Source: Phytophthora sp. 'mugwort'
Lineage: Eukaryota > Oomycota > Peronosporomycetes > Peronosporales > Peronosporaceae
Direction of reading: 5' to 3'
Length of the DNA: 64,000 bases
Assembly: GCA_033558025.1 (NCBI GenBank)
Contig: JAUCEF010000013.1
Location: forward strand, 55,001-119,000
Shown here: positions 12,476-24,120 of the stretch, in pieces
Layout of the letters: each line of letters starts with the position of its first letter
Position numbering within the stretch: the stretch's first letter is position 1
The notes under the pieces: generated by a model
Database searches by the model: none
The model's input: only the letters and a program-made list of their open reading frames with translations
What the model was told of the DNA's origin: nothing
Made by a program: the position numbers and the translations under genes

Positions 12476-13103
12476 TTTTCAGAAGTGCCATGTGGTGTGG
12501 ACAACACCATCGAGCCCGTGCAACATTACGGGTACGATGTACCAGTTACTTTTAGAGCCACCCAATTGGTGACTCTCTAGATTTCTTTATACTTACTTAT
12601 AGTTTGTATTACCAGCCAAGTTAAAGCACAATAAATATATTCCGTCCTAAATCTATCATACTTCGGTAGCAAATCCTCCTCAAACCAGGCGACTTGTCAA
12701 CTGCGTGTGTATACTTTCCGCTGCACACTTTCCCACTGGTGCGACAGTCGCTTGCATACATGCGAGATCTGTGCGAATTGTACTTAATCGAGAATAACTA
12801 TTTTATCTCGGTAGGTTAGCTAGCGCCCGCTTCGCTTCGCTCCGCTAGAGCGCTCTCTAGTCGCCCACCTGCGCCTCGCTGCGGTGGTTCCGGTATAGAT
12901 AGAACATTCAAGTGGGTGCATGTACTCCGCGCCGCGCCGCGCCCCCGACCTCCGCTTCGCTTCACTCACTGGGTACTGATTTAGCCACGGAAGTCAAACT
13001 GGATACAGCGCGAGAGAAGTACTACTTCTCCTCTTGCAAGGTGCTGTGTGACCCCGTCAAAAATTACGTACCATAGCTGGCAGTCAAGAATTTGGATTTT
13101 GTT
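12476..13103. other. Non-coding spacer with GC-rich simple-sequence islands
   Basis: No gene was seen. An AT-rich first part is followed by islands of CGCTTCGCTTCGCTCCGCT-like text (about 12825-12850) and GCCGCGCCGCGCCCCCGACC (about 12930). A short inverted motif TGTAATGGGATTACA occurs at 12442-12456, just left of the spacer, and could mark an LTR edge, but a matching partner was not found. Confidence 0.4.
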
Positions 13104-13132
13104 ACCGTATAATACTTCTAGCTTCCGACAAC
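13104..13132 (+). repeat. Left terminal inverted repeat of pogo-like element
   Basis: The sequence begins ACCGTATAATACTTCTAG and matches the reverse complement of the right end in 28 of 29 positions. Confidence 0.8.
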
Positions 13133-13155
13133 CTATCAACCGTCACGGTGCAGGG

Positions 13156-14690
13156 TTAACATAATACCAAAGTCAATAGTTGTTTTATAATGTACACACA
13201 CCAATTTAGTCCTACATCGTCATGTAGCGCCTCAAACACTCCCGCCGCGGCATTCTCAACACCACCGCTGTCATCTTGCACCTTCCCAAAACGACGATCA
13301 AGCTGTCCCAGTTGGAGCAGATCGGTGGCAACGTTTATAGACGTTTGAAGAACGTCAGCAGGCATTGCTGCGACCACCGGCTCGTCGCCAACCGTTGCGA
13401 GCTTGAAAATGAAAGAAAAGCCGCTATTAATCACTGTCTAACTGAGTCGTTCCCAGGCTGCAACCACCCACTCTGTCACGTCCTTCCTTTTCGGGGCAGC
13501 GAGCTGGTTCTGAAGATCTCGAGCCAAAGCGCTCGAAGCCGGGCTTTTGAAGGCATATTCCAACTGACATCAGCGGGTTGGCACACGCTCGTGCAGATTG
13601 GCGGGACAGGAACTAACACAACGTTTAGATTTTTCTGCAGAAGCACGGACCTCATCTGCCCAGTGCGCTGACAAATCGTCCCAGAGCAGTAACACCGGCT
13701 GGTCTCGCTTGGGGCGACTAGCGAAATGATGACGCAGAAATGCCATCGACAGCTCGCCATTCCATCAGCCCTTACTACTGCCATACATGACGACATCGAG
13801 ACGATTTTGTAGCCTAACGACCACTTTCCACACGTCAGTACCAAATCCAAAGCGAATTGTTTTGAGCTCCGCAGCTGTCTCCTTCTTTCTGAGGGTTCTG
13901 ACTTCGCTATAACAAACGGTGTGTAGCGCGGCTGAGTTGCAGAGGAGCATTATAGTCACCCGATCTTTCCCTTTTCCGGCGCAACGAACCCACACGGTTT
14001 TGCACCCCGCGCCGAAATTGCTTGCTTCGGCAAGTATTCACAGAACACGGCAGTCTGATCAGCGTTATAAACGCGATCGACGCCGTGTTCTTGTATGATC
14101 CGCAGCACTTTTTCACGGAACTCCAGTCTGGCCGCATCGCTATCAGATGGTGGTTTCTGGCCCAGGCGCGTATGACGGCGAAGGGCTAACAAGTAACGGC
14201 GCAAAAAGCTTTTGCGGAACGCCCACGAGGCCTTAATCACGTCTGGCGACAGCCCTTCCCAGCAGCCACTTTGAGCGCCTATACCTGAAGCATGAAGGCC
14301 GAGACAGGCGCAAATCGTCAATCCACCTCGCAATTTCACGTTCACCATCCGGTGATAGCATCGTTGCAGTACTCAAACCCGGATGTACTTTAGCTCGCCC
14401 CCTTTCGCCATTTCACACGCCGCCTCAATCAGTCCGCATCGACTCCAATAAATTGATAGATTTACGTTTTGTTCTTGAAGCTTACCTTCAACCCCAGGGA
14501 AAACCGAGCGAGAGTATCACTCATGTTTTTGTGGGAACGATAGTGGTTGATAGCTACCAGCTTGACGAAATACGGCTCCGAGCTTCGTTGAACTCGTGGC
14601 GGTATTTCCCTTTGCCATTTTCGCCGCGCTTCCGACCTGGCGCTGGCGCGCTATTGCGATTTTGGCGCGCTTCCAACGTGCTTTCCAGAT
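13156..14690 (-). pseudogene. pogo-like DDE_1 transposase, frameshifted
   Basis: The minus strand carries the core of a pogo-family transposase in several frames. VDRVYNADQTAVFCEYLPK (about 14090-14030) holds the first catalytic Asp. VWVRCAGKGKDRVTIMLL follows at about 13995. LLLWDD (about 13690) holds the second Asp, and a STSVCQPAD-like proline-rich motif lies near 13570. The C-terminal part continues to 13156. The enzyme would cut and paste the element at TA sites, but at least four frame changes and stops in the middle show it is dead. The region above 14350 should hold the DNA-binding domain but is badly eroded. Confidence 0.75.
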
Positions 14691-14831
14691 AATATGTAGA
14701 CCACCTTATGAGTCCCCCTAGATTAGGCCAAAACTAGGACTGTCGGAAGCTAGAAGTACTCGACGCTAAAGTGACAGTCTCGACGATTTTATTCATGTTA
14801 TTGGCTGAAATAGTGCTGCCGGAACCTAGAC

Positions 14832-14860
14832 GTTGTCGGAAGGTAGAAGTATTATACGGT
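14832..14860 (-). repeat. Right terminal inverted repeat of pogo-like element
   Basis: The sequence begins GTTGTCGGAAGGTAGAAG and matches the reverse complement of the left end in 28 of 29 positions. A partial internal copy sits about 85 bp to the left. Confidence 0.8.
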
Positions 14861-15290
14861 GCTTTAAAGTTCAAATTTGGATCGAATTTAGGTCTACTGA
14901 TCTAAACTTTGATCTATTGTGTTTGCAGCTCTTTTGGCAAATATGACTTTGTGAGGTGCCCCCGTTCAGCAGAGAGCTAGGTGTCCATCTCCGCTTAATA
15001 ATAACCACGTTTGAGCAATTTTGCAGCCAAACAGCTCGCTCAATTTTCACTGGCTTAAATGAACTTTTGCACTCCCACAGGAACTACCTCGCAAGTGCGT
15101 TTGCCCGTTTGGCGCGCATTGAGACGACATTTTGACAATCGCAGAGAGGGGAGTATTATGATAAGACGGTACTGTGCTGCACACCAGATGATCTTCTCTA
15201 TCGATATTCGGTGGCGTGATGTTGGCCTTGTCTACGGTTACAATGTGGGCATGAGAACGGTGATCACAGTCCTGGTGATGTCGTTGCGCA
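14861..15290. other. Spacer with no recognised gene
   Basis: Only short open frames are present and none resembles a known protein. Confidence 0.4.
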
Positions 15291-15419
15291 GCTTAGAGCG
15301 CTGGTACCGACTCTCTTTGGAAAACCGGAAATGTGTCAAACCACCAGCTATGCAGAAACAAGACCTCAAGATGTCCTGCAGACGTGTGTAAATTTGTCAA
15401 TGAGTATGCTAAAGTTAAC

Positions 15420-15890
15420 CCCTTGCTTTTACTTCGAAGAACTGCGGCTCGAAATACGAGCTGTTGTCGGCGATCACCACCGCGTCCGGCCGCTCGGCAG
15501 CTCGCGGTACGACAGACCCAGCAGATACTAATAGCACCCGTCCTTGGCGAGGCAGTCGGCCATGCACTTGTAGTTGCCTGGCACGCTGACCGACGAGCCG
15601 CCAGCTGCTGCATGCGCTCGTAGGAGCCCTTGCTGAGCACGTAGTACTTGCCGTTGCGCACCAACACGCTCATGGTTGTTCGGGGGTGGTCAACGTCGTA
15701 TTGTTTGGCGAACTCCAGTTCCATACCCGAGCCCACCTTCTACTTGACGTATGACTGCTTGTCCACCTTCTCGACCAGCGCCCACCCTGAGCCCGCGAAC
15801 ATGCGCGTCTCCACTTCGTTGCCGACGAGCCCTCGAGCGAGTTCAACCGAAAGGTATGTAACCAGCGCGTAATGGAGCTCCTCAAAAATC
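15420..15890 (-). pseudogene. Fragment of a P5-type cation-transporting ATPase
   Basis: The minus strand reads, in order, GLVGNEVETRMF, GWALVEKVDKQSYVK, DHPRTTMSVLVRNGKYYVL, SKGSYERMQQL and then, after a frame change, NYKCMADCLAKDGCY and YLLGLSYRELP. This is the nucleotide-binding domain of P5 (ATP13A-like) P-type ATPases, pumps of endomembranes. The KGSYE box corresponds to the KGxPE nucleotide-binding box of the superfamily. A TAG stop interrupts the segment after QSYVK, another stop splits GCY from YLLG, and neither the phosphorylation DKTG loop nor any membrane segment is present. It is a broken host-gene fragment of about 150 codons in a GC-rich patch, probably a recent partial duplication. 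The intact parent is presumably elsewhere. Confidence 0.7.
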
Positions 15891-16483
15891 TGGAGCGTCC
15901 TACACGTCGACGATAGGGGTTAAATTGTAGATGCTAGTCTGTCCGTGCTTACCATGTGGCCTTATCACATAAGCTACTCGACATCATGGTGGGGTTGGGT
16001 GCGGGTGAAGCAGTTGGCGCGCCTCAGGCTACCGGCGTTCGTCGCGGCGGGCCACCCACACATCCGGAGAGTTGTGCGTCTTCTTGGTTCAGTCTCTCCA
16101 GTCCAGTTGCACGGATTCTTAGCCCAACCCTACACAATTTAGGAGGAGCCAGATTAGAGCATCTCCGTTGGAGCCCTAAGCGCGATGAGAGGGCTTAAAC
16201 TGAGCGCAAAACGGCAGAAAGGCACAATACCAAAACAGTTCGACACCTACGAAACTCTTGAAAGCCTGCTCCAGATTTGACCTGGCGAAACAATCGATTA
16301 ATAAGCTCGAGCGTACTCCCCTCGAATTAGCCTTTTGCCCAGTTCTATCCCATTTGAAATGGCGCGAACGTTAGTAAGATACAAATTCAACAACTCTCTT
16401 CCCGTTTCCTTCTGTAAAAGCGGACGGCAAGCTTGGGGGCTTAGCGCTGCTGTAAATCGGCATGGCATTGGCTAACGAGCTAT
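15891..16483. other. Spacer with no recognised gene
   Basis: Only short frames are present. A GAGCATCTCCGTTGGAGC motif at about 16162 resembles the GAGCATCCCCAACGG text at about 30633 and could be the edge of a DNA transposon, but no partner end was found. Confidence 0.35.
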
Positions 16484-17130
16484 GTGCTGCCAAAATTGGT
16501 AGATTTCATCTCGCTAGTACACGAGTTCTGCCGGAGACATCACCGGCGGTCTTGTGTCTGGCAAGCTGGTGCCACACGGAAAGGATGGTTGGCCTTGTTG
16601 AGTGGGGACAGTGGCGACGCGGTGGTTAGTTCAACTACCGGCATTTCTAGCGGGTCTGTGGATGTGACGAGTGGATTTTCAGGTGGTTATGTGTCTGGCG
16701 GTGTGACGTTGGGCAGTGGGGACTCGAGTGGCGGCACTCCGGATCTGTGGCCGCAGTTGAGGTTTAGTATCGTGTCAGTGTCAATACGTGGCGGAAGCAG
16801 CGGGCCGTCTGGGTGTGGTTCTGTGCCGTTGGAGTGCGGCGTGGCGAACCGCCGCCGCTTTGTTGTTGAACAGTGACAGCATGAAAGTGTCGGCGGCATC
16901 GAGCGGCAACATTGACATTCGTACGGGTGACCACGACCCGGGCGTGGCTAGCATTAGCGCTAGGCTATGTAATCGTTGCTAACAGCATTGTCAGCTCGTC
17001 CGATGCTAGCGGCGTGGAGGTCTACTAGCAGCTCTAGTACACACGGAGGCACTGTGACCTTGTTGTCTAACGAGGACATTGTGGCGCGAATATCTAGCAC
17101 CGATCGCCGCCGTTAGTCGACTGCTCGGTC
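16484..17130 (+). pseudogene. Fragment of a Ser/Gly-rich repeat protein
   Basis: From about 16600 the plus strand encodes short irregular repeats built from SGD, SGS, VDVTSG and GGVTLGSGDSSGG, followed in other frames by SSGNIDIRTGDHD and THGGTVTLLSNED. Alternating small residues and beta-prone triplets of this kind recall the long Ser/Gly-rich repeat proteins of Phytophthora that are thought to be secreted or surface proteins. No signal peptide, start or end of such a gene is visible and the frame changes at least twice. It is best read as a decayed piece, and the family assignment is tentative. Confidence 0.4.
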
Positions 17131-17803
17131 GATATTGATGCCGAATCTGACTCGGCCGACAGTGATCTTCCAGTGAGATCTAAATATTTCAGGATTTTTT
17201 CCTGTACTTGGAAAATATAAAAAGTGTGCGGTTAAGTACGGAGAACCTCGAAGAGCTCAACCGGGGTTTCCGAAACGGAGGCAAACGGCGAGCCAGTCAT
17301 TCGCCGTTTTGCCACCCAGCGCTCAGAGCAGCACCGAGCTCAGAGCTCCGCGAAGAAGAAGCAGCCAGGCTGCCAGCGAGAGTTTTTTTTAATGCACGTC
17401 GTCGCATCCAAGCCTTCGGTTCCCGCCAGGAACCCTTCCCGGGACTCCTATGTCGGCCTTGGTGGGCGAACTGTTCGCCTGGAGCCCCCTGATCAACTCG
17501 GCGGGACTTGGGCTGGCCCTGTGTACGCGACGCTGATCGGCGACCCCCAGCTCCGGGCCGAGGCCCCGGGCCCCTTCTTCGACGACACTGACGGCGTGAA
17601 ACGACCTGCCTGGTAGATCCTTCTGATGTTTCTTCTCCCTGGTGATCGCTTGGAGGACATCCAGCCGGCCCTTCGCGAGCATGTCGAGGTGCCGTACTAG
17701 ATCCCGCACTGGCGTCTGACGCAGACTTCCCACAATCTGGCAAGCCAGCTCCAGGAGCGTCCGTTGCTGTCTATTTCGCTTTCTCCGGTTCACCCAGTTC
17801 TTC

Positions 17804-20137
17804 GTGGCGACTCCGCGCAACGACACCAAGCTCACCAAGCACACGTCTGACGTGTTTCTCTGCGGCCAAGTCCTCGACTACCGACCGGCTTCGTCCATAG
17901 CCCTCGTGGACGACATCAATCTGCTCCAGGAGCCAGGCTGTGGTTACATTTGCATGGTAGCCATTCGCAGCTACACTAGGGAGCGCCACCAGGTGGTCGC
18001 CGACCCGCTGGTCGACGCTCGCAGCCAAGCTATCTTACGGGACGAGTTCGTGTTGGGCTTCTACCATGGCCTCCCCTCGACATTGCAGCCCCGTCGTTTG
18101 GCACCACCTGGCGGTCCTTTAGCACCTTGTCGTTCACCGACTGTAAGCACGCATCTTGCCCAGGGCTTCCCCGCCCATGGGGCAGAAGGCGCTGCCACAG
18201 TGGATTTGGGTTCTCAAGCGGTGGCGTATGTGGCCCCACGCGGCACCAAGATGGCCGTCGTTCCGGCGGACTATGCGTGGAGTCTGGTCCACCCGTCCAG
18301 GGCGTCCATGGACCACGAAGATGACAACGCGTCACCGGACGTCACCACCATGCACCAGTCTGCCGACGCCGAGCTTCCGCTCCTTACCCGGGTCGAAGCC
18401 GACTTGACGCCAGGCGATCAGTTCTCGACGCCGTTGCCTTTGCGTCTCCAACTAGCGCCTGGCGCATAACCAGTGGGAGCCGTTCCGGCCTCCGCTACGC
18501 AAGGGCCAGGCCCTGGGCACACGGGCCAGTCAACAAACCAGCCCATGGTTGGTCTCTCGGGGGAGGCACTCATGCAGGCATTGCTCCTGGAGCAGCACAC
18601 AACCAACACTGCCCTTCGATCGCAACCTTCGGTTCTGTCGGCTTCCTGATGTCCACCCAATAGAAACTGGCCGTTCCATCAGCTTTCCCTGACAATCGAG
18701 ATCCGTCACCAGGCGCCGACAGCCCCAGCTCACTGACCCGGCCCAACATGTTTGACCGCTCCCGATCGCCTCCCGGATCTGGCCGCACCCATGACGACGT
18801 AGGGCTCGGACATTTTCGCTACCATGCGACTGCGTATTCCCGTTCGCCTCCTCGATCGCATCACGGCCCTGGGCCTGAGCATTGCCCTGCGCTCTTACGC
18901 GGTCGTCGATCTCGATCACGTTCGCCGCACCGAGACGGTCCTTCCCGTTCTCCCCAGCGGGGCCGTTCCCGCTCTCGGTCATGTCGGCGTGACCGTGTTA
19001 TTCAGCGCTCACGTCATGCCCCCCCCCCCGCGTCGGCACCACCGTTATCGATCTCCTTACAGGAGCCTTTCCCGGCGTCGTTCGCGCTCCGCCAGGCGGG
19101 ACAGGCGCTCGTTCTCCCCGGCTCGGCCGTCCCAGGGGCAACAACCGGCCGGTAACAACCTGTTTTTTTTTTCGGCCTCTTCCAGTGAGTTGACCGTTCA
19201 TGACGCTGCCCGAGTTGGCCCACGGTACCAGGACCGAGACCCAGGTACGGACGCTGAGTTCTCCCGGTTTGCTAACATGTATCCGCACGATCGAGTCTGC
19301 TTCATTCTCCTCCAAGAGCGCTTTCGTAGCCAGTTTCGTGCCACCAAGGTGACGACAAAGATGCTGTTCTCGGTCGACTTTTTCAACCGACCCCTTCGAC
19401 TATTTCCTGTCTTCCGATGCACCAGGTGCATTTCATCGAGATCGGACCGTGGTTAACGAGGACTCCCAGTGGGGTGGTCCAGAACCGGCACCTGCTATGC
19501 AGATCCGCCGGGTGGATCAGTTGCACCAGGTGCTTTACACGATCTAAGACGCTGCGTCGCTGTGGTACCCCTCTGACCGTGCCGCAGTGTTCCGCACAGT
19601 GAATGGTGACTCGGTCAGGTCGCTCCAACAGAATAGACCATCTCAGCTTCTGTACGCCATGCGCAACTTGTACCAAGCGATTTTCTTCGACCTGTTTGAC
19701 GACCTTCTCCATGGAGTGGACCTTCGCGAGGCGGGTTCTCGAGCGCTGAGCTCTCTTCGCCGCGACGTTTCAGCCTACCAGCGTCTTGTTACTTGAGTCA
19801 TGAATGATGCATTCCTGAATTCGGTGTTTCACACGGCGTCGTCTGGGTTCCCGGGGACACCCGGCTTCAGAAGCCCTCCCCCGCGCGGCCATGCCCCACA
19901 TCATGATACTCGTCCAGCGCGGGCCCGGCCTGATGCCGGCTCCTCCATCATTCCCAAGCAGATACGAGACCAGCGGTCAATGGCAAACAAGTGTGCGTTC
20001 GGTTTCATTCGATGAAAGGCTGTACCTTTGCGGGTTGCAAGCACCTTCACGAGCTTCACCGCCTCCCTCCTGACGTTCCGAAGTGGGTGACAGCAATGCA
20101 CACGGGCCTGAAGACTGCGCACCCTCAGAAGGAGTGA
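17804..20137 (+). pseudogene. gag-like region of the DIRS-like element
   Basis: A 221-codon open frame at 17804-18469 contains VADPLVDARSQAILRDEFVLGFYHGL and reads as structured protein. It is followed by an Arg/Ser/Pro-rich stretch (about 18750-19150, with RSRSPPRSHH- and RRRSRSARRDRR-like text) and by an alpha-helical stretch to 19796. A short frame at about 20010-20137 then ends the region with KGCTFAGCKHLHELHRLP, a Cys/His cluster that resembles the zinc finger closing some oomycete gag proteins. The order basic region then Cys/His motif fits a nucleic-acid-binding capsid protein. Several frame changes break it. A C tract of 11 bases lies at 19019-19029. Confidence 0.5.
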
Positions 20138-20323
20138 ATGCCTTGGGGAGGATAACCCTTAGCGACCAGGTCGCCCACACGTAACCCAACAATGACTGTT
20201 TTGTTTCCTCCCGTGTCTTCTACTGTGTCTGACGCTACCACTTCGATCGGATCGAGCTTCCATGATGCCGGCACTAGCGCCATCGCACCTGGCACTGAGG
20301 CTCAGTGTCCCCTAGGCGCCGAC

Positions 20324-20527
20324 CCATCGGCGTCGGACGCTGGTCTTCGTACTGCTACGGTGCCTGGCACCTCGCCGTCCCCACCAAGTGTGGTCTCGGA
20401 AGTACAGAGCGTCACCAGCTCAGTCCCATCGGCGTCAGACGCTGGTCTGCGTGCTGCTACGGTGCCTGGCATCTCGACCTCATCACCGGGTGTTGTCTCG
20501 AACGCACAGAGCGTCTCACTTGCGGAC
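20324..20527 (+). repeat. 102-bp tandem duplication, two units
   Basis: Units 20324-20425 and 20426-20527 both encode SASDAGLR(T/A)ATVPG followed by a Ser/Pro-rich stretch ending in a QSV motif. The period is a multiple of three, so the frame is kept. It lies between gag and reverse transcriptase of the DIRS-like element. Confidence 0.85.
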
Positions 20528-21391
20528 TATGGACCGGTCGACACTGTCCATCGTGGCTTTCACGCCCTTATGCCTCCTTTGACGGTGGTTTCGGCCTTTG
20601 AGCGGTCGGTGTGCCTTTGCCTGTTGCGACTGGTCAAGTGACCATCGTCCCATCCGCCAGGCCACCACGTCCCTGGACTTCCACTCCAACAACGCCATGG
20701 AGGCTGAGGGTCTTCTCGCGTGCTTACGTTGGATTCGAAAACCGTGTTCACGTTTCACCGGGTGGATGTTTATGGACTCTCCGGTGGTTATCTCCCAGGC
20801 ACTGTGTCGATTTGCGTGCCGGGCACCACATCTGACTCCGTTTGATCGGGGCCCAGGGCTCCGTTGACACTCTCTATCTTCACGCCATTCTCCGCGCTTC
20901 CAACACCCTGCCGATGGTCTTTGCAATTGGATCATGGATTCGTTCCCCGCGGCAGACCTCACCTTGTCAGGCACAGGCTGGCCGTGTCATCCGTCGTATG
21001 CTTCGGCTCAGAGCCCTGCGGCCCTGCTTCGCTTCTCTCCCCCGGCTGCACCGATACTACCCGACCTATTAGTTCACGTGGCGGCGACCTGGTCGCTCGC
21101 CCTTCATGATCTCCACCGAGTGACCCATCTTATTCGAGCACGCTTCGTCCAGCTGTCCGACAATCGGCCGGCGGCATCGCTTCCGTCGTGGTTCGACATA
21201 CTTTAATCCGATCCTGCTGTGTTCGAGGTCGTCCCCAGTGTGTACCTCGCGCGGTTTTCGATGCGCTTCGGTCGGCTGCCGTGCGCGTTAGAGTTCCGTT
21301 TGGCTCGGCCTTTCTGGCGGCTGGACCAGGTCCCCACGTCGTTCCGACGTTGATCTTCGCATCCTGGATGCTTTAGTGGCAGACCCTGGGT

Positions 21392-22499
21392 TTGGGATTC
21401 CAGGAACTCTCGCCCTCTTTCGCAGCCAGCCTCGTCCGAACAAGGCCCTTCGCCCATGGCTGTATCGTACCCATCTGGCTTCGTATCCGTACCTCGACCT
21501 CTTGTGCGCCATCGCGCAGGACGGGCTGGTTCCTGCCTGGAAGGATACCTCTGCTCGACGGGGCCCTCTGTCCGACACCCGACAACTATCCCGGTGCCCG
21601 TACAGGTGCAGATCTCGTAATTGACAAACTGCTTGCCGATTATTACAAGGGTCGTGCCATCATCGCGACCATGCAAGCCTTCGAACGCGACCCCACGTTT
21701 CACTCGAACTCGTTTGCCTTGGTGCCGAAGATGGACAAGCCCCAGCACCTGGATGGTCGGATTACCCACGCCTTACCTGAGCCAGACGGACAGTCCGTCA
21801 ACGCGCGCACGGCCTCGGAGACCTCTACCGATGCGACGTGGGACCCGTTCGTCTCCATCGCGCGTCGCGTTTGTGAACCGTCGCCGGAATTCAGGGTACA
21901 ACATTTACGCCATGATCGCAGATATCGCTGAAGCCTTTCACCACGTGCTAGTACAGGCGCGATCATGCGTCAGCTTTTGGGGGACGTTTGCCTCGCATCT
22001 CTCATGGCATTGCATGGCCGTTTTCGTATGGACATCTTCGCCGGGGTTCTTCGCTATCTTTGGTAAAGCCGTTCGACATTACTTGCGCACCGGACAATCC
22101 ATCGTGCTCGGACATTTGGAGCCCTTTTGGTCGCTCCACTGCGTAGATGACATTGTCCTCATTGAAGCCGATGTCGGCGATCGCCTTCAGAAGGCAGAGA
22201 AGCGTCTCAGAGACGGAGTCAAGCTGGTGTTCGGCTCAGATGGCTGGCATGAAGGCAAACTTACGACCTGGTCGCGTATCTCCCATGCAGTGGGAATTGA
22301 CTGGAACATCCCTGACGAGTGCATCACAGTTCAACAGAGGAAGATCGACAAAATGCGATCCGTTCTGACGGAGACGTTGGGGAAGGCTTTCCTGCCAAGG
22401 AAGCGACTGGACAGCGTAATCGGCGTCCTTCGACACGTGATCAGCTTCATTCCGATCACAAAACCATTTATCCAGCGTTTGAGGCGGTTCAGAACGTAG
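21392..22499 (+). pseudogene. Reverse transcriptase of the DIRS-like element
   Basis: One frame gives LDGRITHALPEPDGQSVN and SIARRV up to about 21880. A second frame then gives YAMIADIAEAFHHVLV, which holds the first catalytic Asp, and SLHCVDDIVLIEADV, in which CVDD takes the place of the YVDD-type catalytic box. The stretch SHAVGIDWNIPDECITV follows and the domain ends near 22499. The catalytic aspartates are preserved. The frame change near 21880 and the loss of an open upstream frame show it is not intact. Confidence 0.7.
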
Positions 22500-22527
22500 T
22501 CGGCGACTCACGAGCTCAGGTGTTCCG

Positions 22528-22863
22528 ATGACAGAGTTCCTTCGGAAGGATTTGCAGTGGTTGAAGGCTCTCGTATTCCAGACTGAATTCGCGAGGGTGC
22601 CGATGAACCTGTTCGACCACACCGAGGCCTTCGACGAGACCTGGCTGGTAATCGTGGGGAAAGGTACAATCTGCATCACGAGTATGAAACTCCAGGAGCG
22701 TCTGCTTATCAAACAACGGGGCCAGGGCCGAGACGGCAACGAGCTTGCACATGCCCTGGCAATGTCACAGAGACGTGGGGGCCAAGCCTATCTACGGAGA
22801 GCCCCTGGTGCCACGTGGTCATCCACAGCGAGCGATGGATTACAGAACTGGTCGACGAGATGA
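22528..22863 (+). pseudogene. RNase H-like segment of the DIRS-like element, partly deleted
   Basis: The frame reads FLRKDLQWLKALVFQTEFARVPMNLF (in part) and then LLIKQRGQGRDGNELAHALA. In DIRS elements the RNase H region follows the reverse transcriptase, and the first half and the last half of such a domain can be sensed here. The middle with the catalytic Asp and the NTSA-type motif is missing, so an internal deletion is likely. The assignment rests on position and weak similarity. Confidence 0.45.
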
Positions 22864-23046
22864 ATTGCAAGTCTCGGGACGGACAGCATGCCCTGCGGCA
22901 GTATGCCTTGAGCCAGGCTCGCTACAGGCTGCACTTCACGACGCACGCGATTCGACAAAGATGGAGCAGACTTCGAAGTGCGACATCCACAGGGATGGCA
23001 GTACTAACTATCGTAACATGCAACACATTGTGACAGACGCCGGCGC

Positions 23047-24120
23047 GTGGAGGAGAAGCGAGACCAGCTCAAGCAAGCTTCAGTCTCAGCCGGGACACTT
23101 GGGAGTTACAGCAGGAACTTCAAGTTCTGGGAGACCTTCTGCAACGACTTCGGATTCACCATGTGGATTGACGAACTGACCAGGCCACCACAAGCACGGA
23201 TGGTCGGACTGTTCGCGGCATCGTGCGCTTCAGAAGGGCACAACAAGGAAAGAAAACAATTACCAGACCTTCGACGGGAAAATGGCAGCAGTGGCATTCG
23301 CAAAAGAGGCAGTTCGGAACGCCAAACTCGATTACCATGATCCGGAATTTGAGCTCATCGCTCAAGGATACAAGCGCACCCATGGTGACATGGACCGGAA
23401 GCAACCAGTTACTAAACCGATGCTGCTCAAGATGCACGCGCCGGCGCGATCTAGAGAGCGATCTGTTGTGGGGATCAATCGTCCTAGCTTGGGGTCCGGT
23501 GGCCATCGACAAATCGATGGGGGTCATTCGGATCCATTGCGTGAAAGCGGCCAACGTCATTCTACGAGACAAGTTAGGAACACAGGTCGGACCTGAGGAA
23601 CCAGAAGCGGCGTCAGTGGAGGTGATCTTTGAGTCGCACAAGGCGATCCGTGGCTCAAGGCACGACAGTACGACACTACAAGACCAATCATGCGCATCTA
23701 TGTCCCGTTGTAGCAGCCAGACAATGCCTGAACATTAGAGCACAGTGGCTCTCGACAGGGCGGAAGTTGGGACGCATCTCACTTCAGTTTCGACTACCCG
23801 GATAATCAAGAAGACACAGGTGGCCAATCTCATCAAGCTGTCAGCAGCTGACATGGGCTACCGCGATCCGACTACTCCACCCACTCGCTCCGTATAGGAG
23901 GGATCTGCGCATTATGGCAGCGGGCAAGAGTGACCTGGTCATTCGACTCCTGAGTCGGTGGTCTAGCTGGTGCTTCACTGTCTACACCAGACTACGACCG
24001 GGAATGATTCGAGACGCGGCAAGTTGTATGATCAAGGCCTTAACCTGGGAGTGCCACGAGCAAGGCATCGTACCGATCCAGAACACGCAGTACACGGGAG
24101 GGGAACTCCAGGGAGTCTAA
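23047..24120 (+). pseudogene. Tyrosine recombinase of the DIRS-like element
   Basis: An N-terminal core-binding part reads GTLGSYSRNFKFWETFCNDF and VGLFAASCASEG, then FAKEAVRNAKLDYHDPEFEL and GYKRTHGD. The catalytic part shifts frame: WGSIVLAW, then HCVKAANVILRDKLGTQVGP, then in another frame a HYKTNHAHLCPVVAA-like stretch. Near the end IRLLSRWSSWCFTVYTRLRPGM (23950-24010) contains the nucleophile Tyr of the VYTR context. The upstream HSVRIGG-type box with a catalytic Arg is disrupted by a stop and frameshift at about 23895. This domain distinguishes the element from LTR retrotransposons. Confidence 0.7.

Larger units (their letters stand above)
13104..14860 (-). mobile_element. pogo-like DNA transposon with terminal inverted repeats
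   Basis: The 29 bases at 13104-13132 are the reverse complement of 14832-14860 with one mismatch, giving a 1757-bp element. It encloses the minus-strand transposase described separately. A further partial copy of the right inverted repeat lies inside it at about 14749-14767. The transposase lies in the orientation expected for a single-gene element. No TA target duplication could be confirmed at the edges, so the true ends may be a few bases further out. Confidence 0.75.

Noticed and set aside
17297..18028. Minus-strand open frames opposite the DIRS gag
   Set aside because: They are GC-rich shadows without recognisable domains, and the plus-strand order gag-pol-recombinase explains the region.
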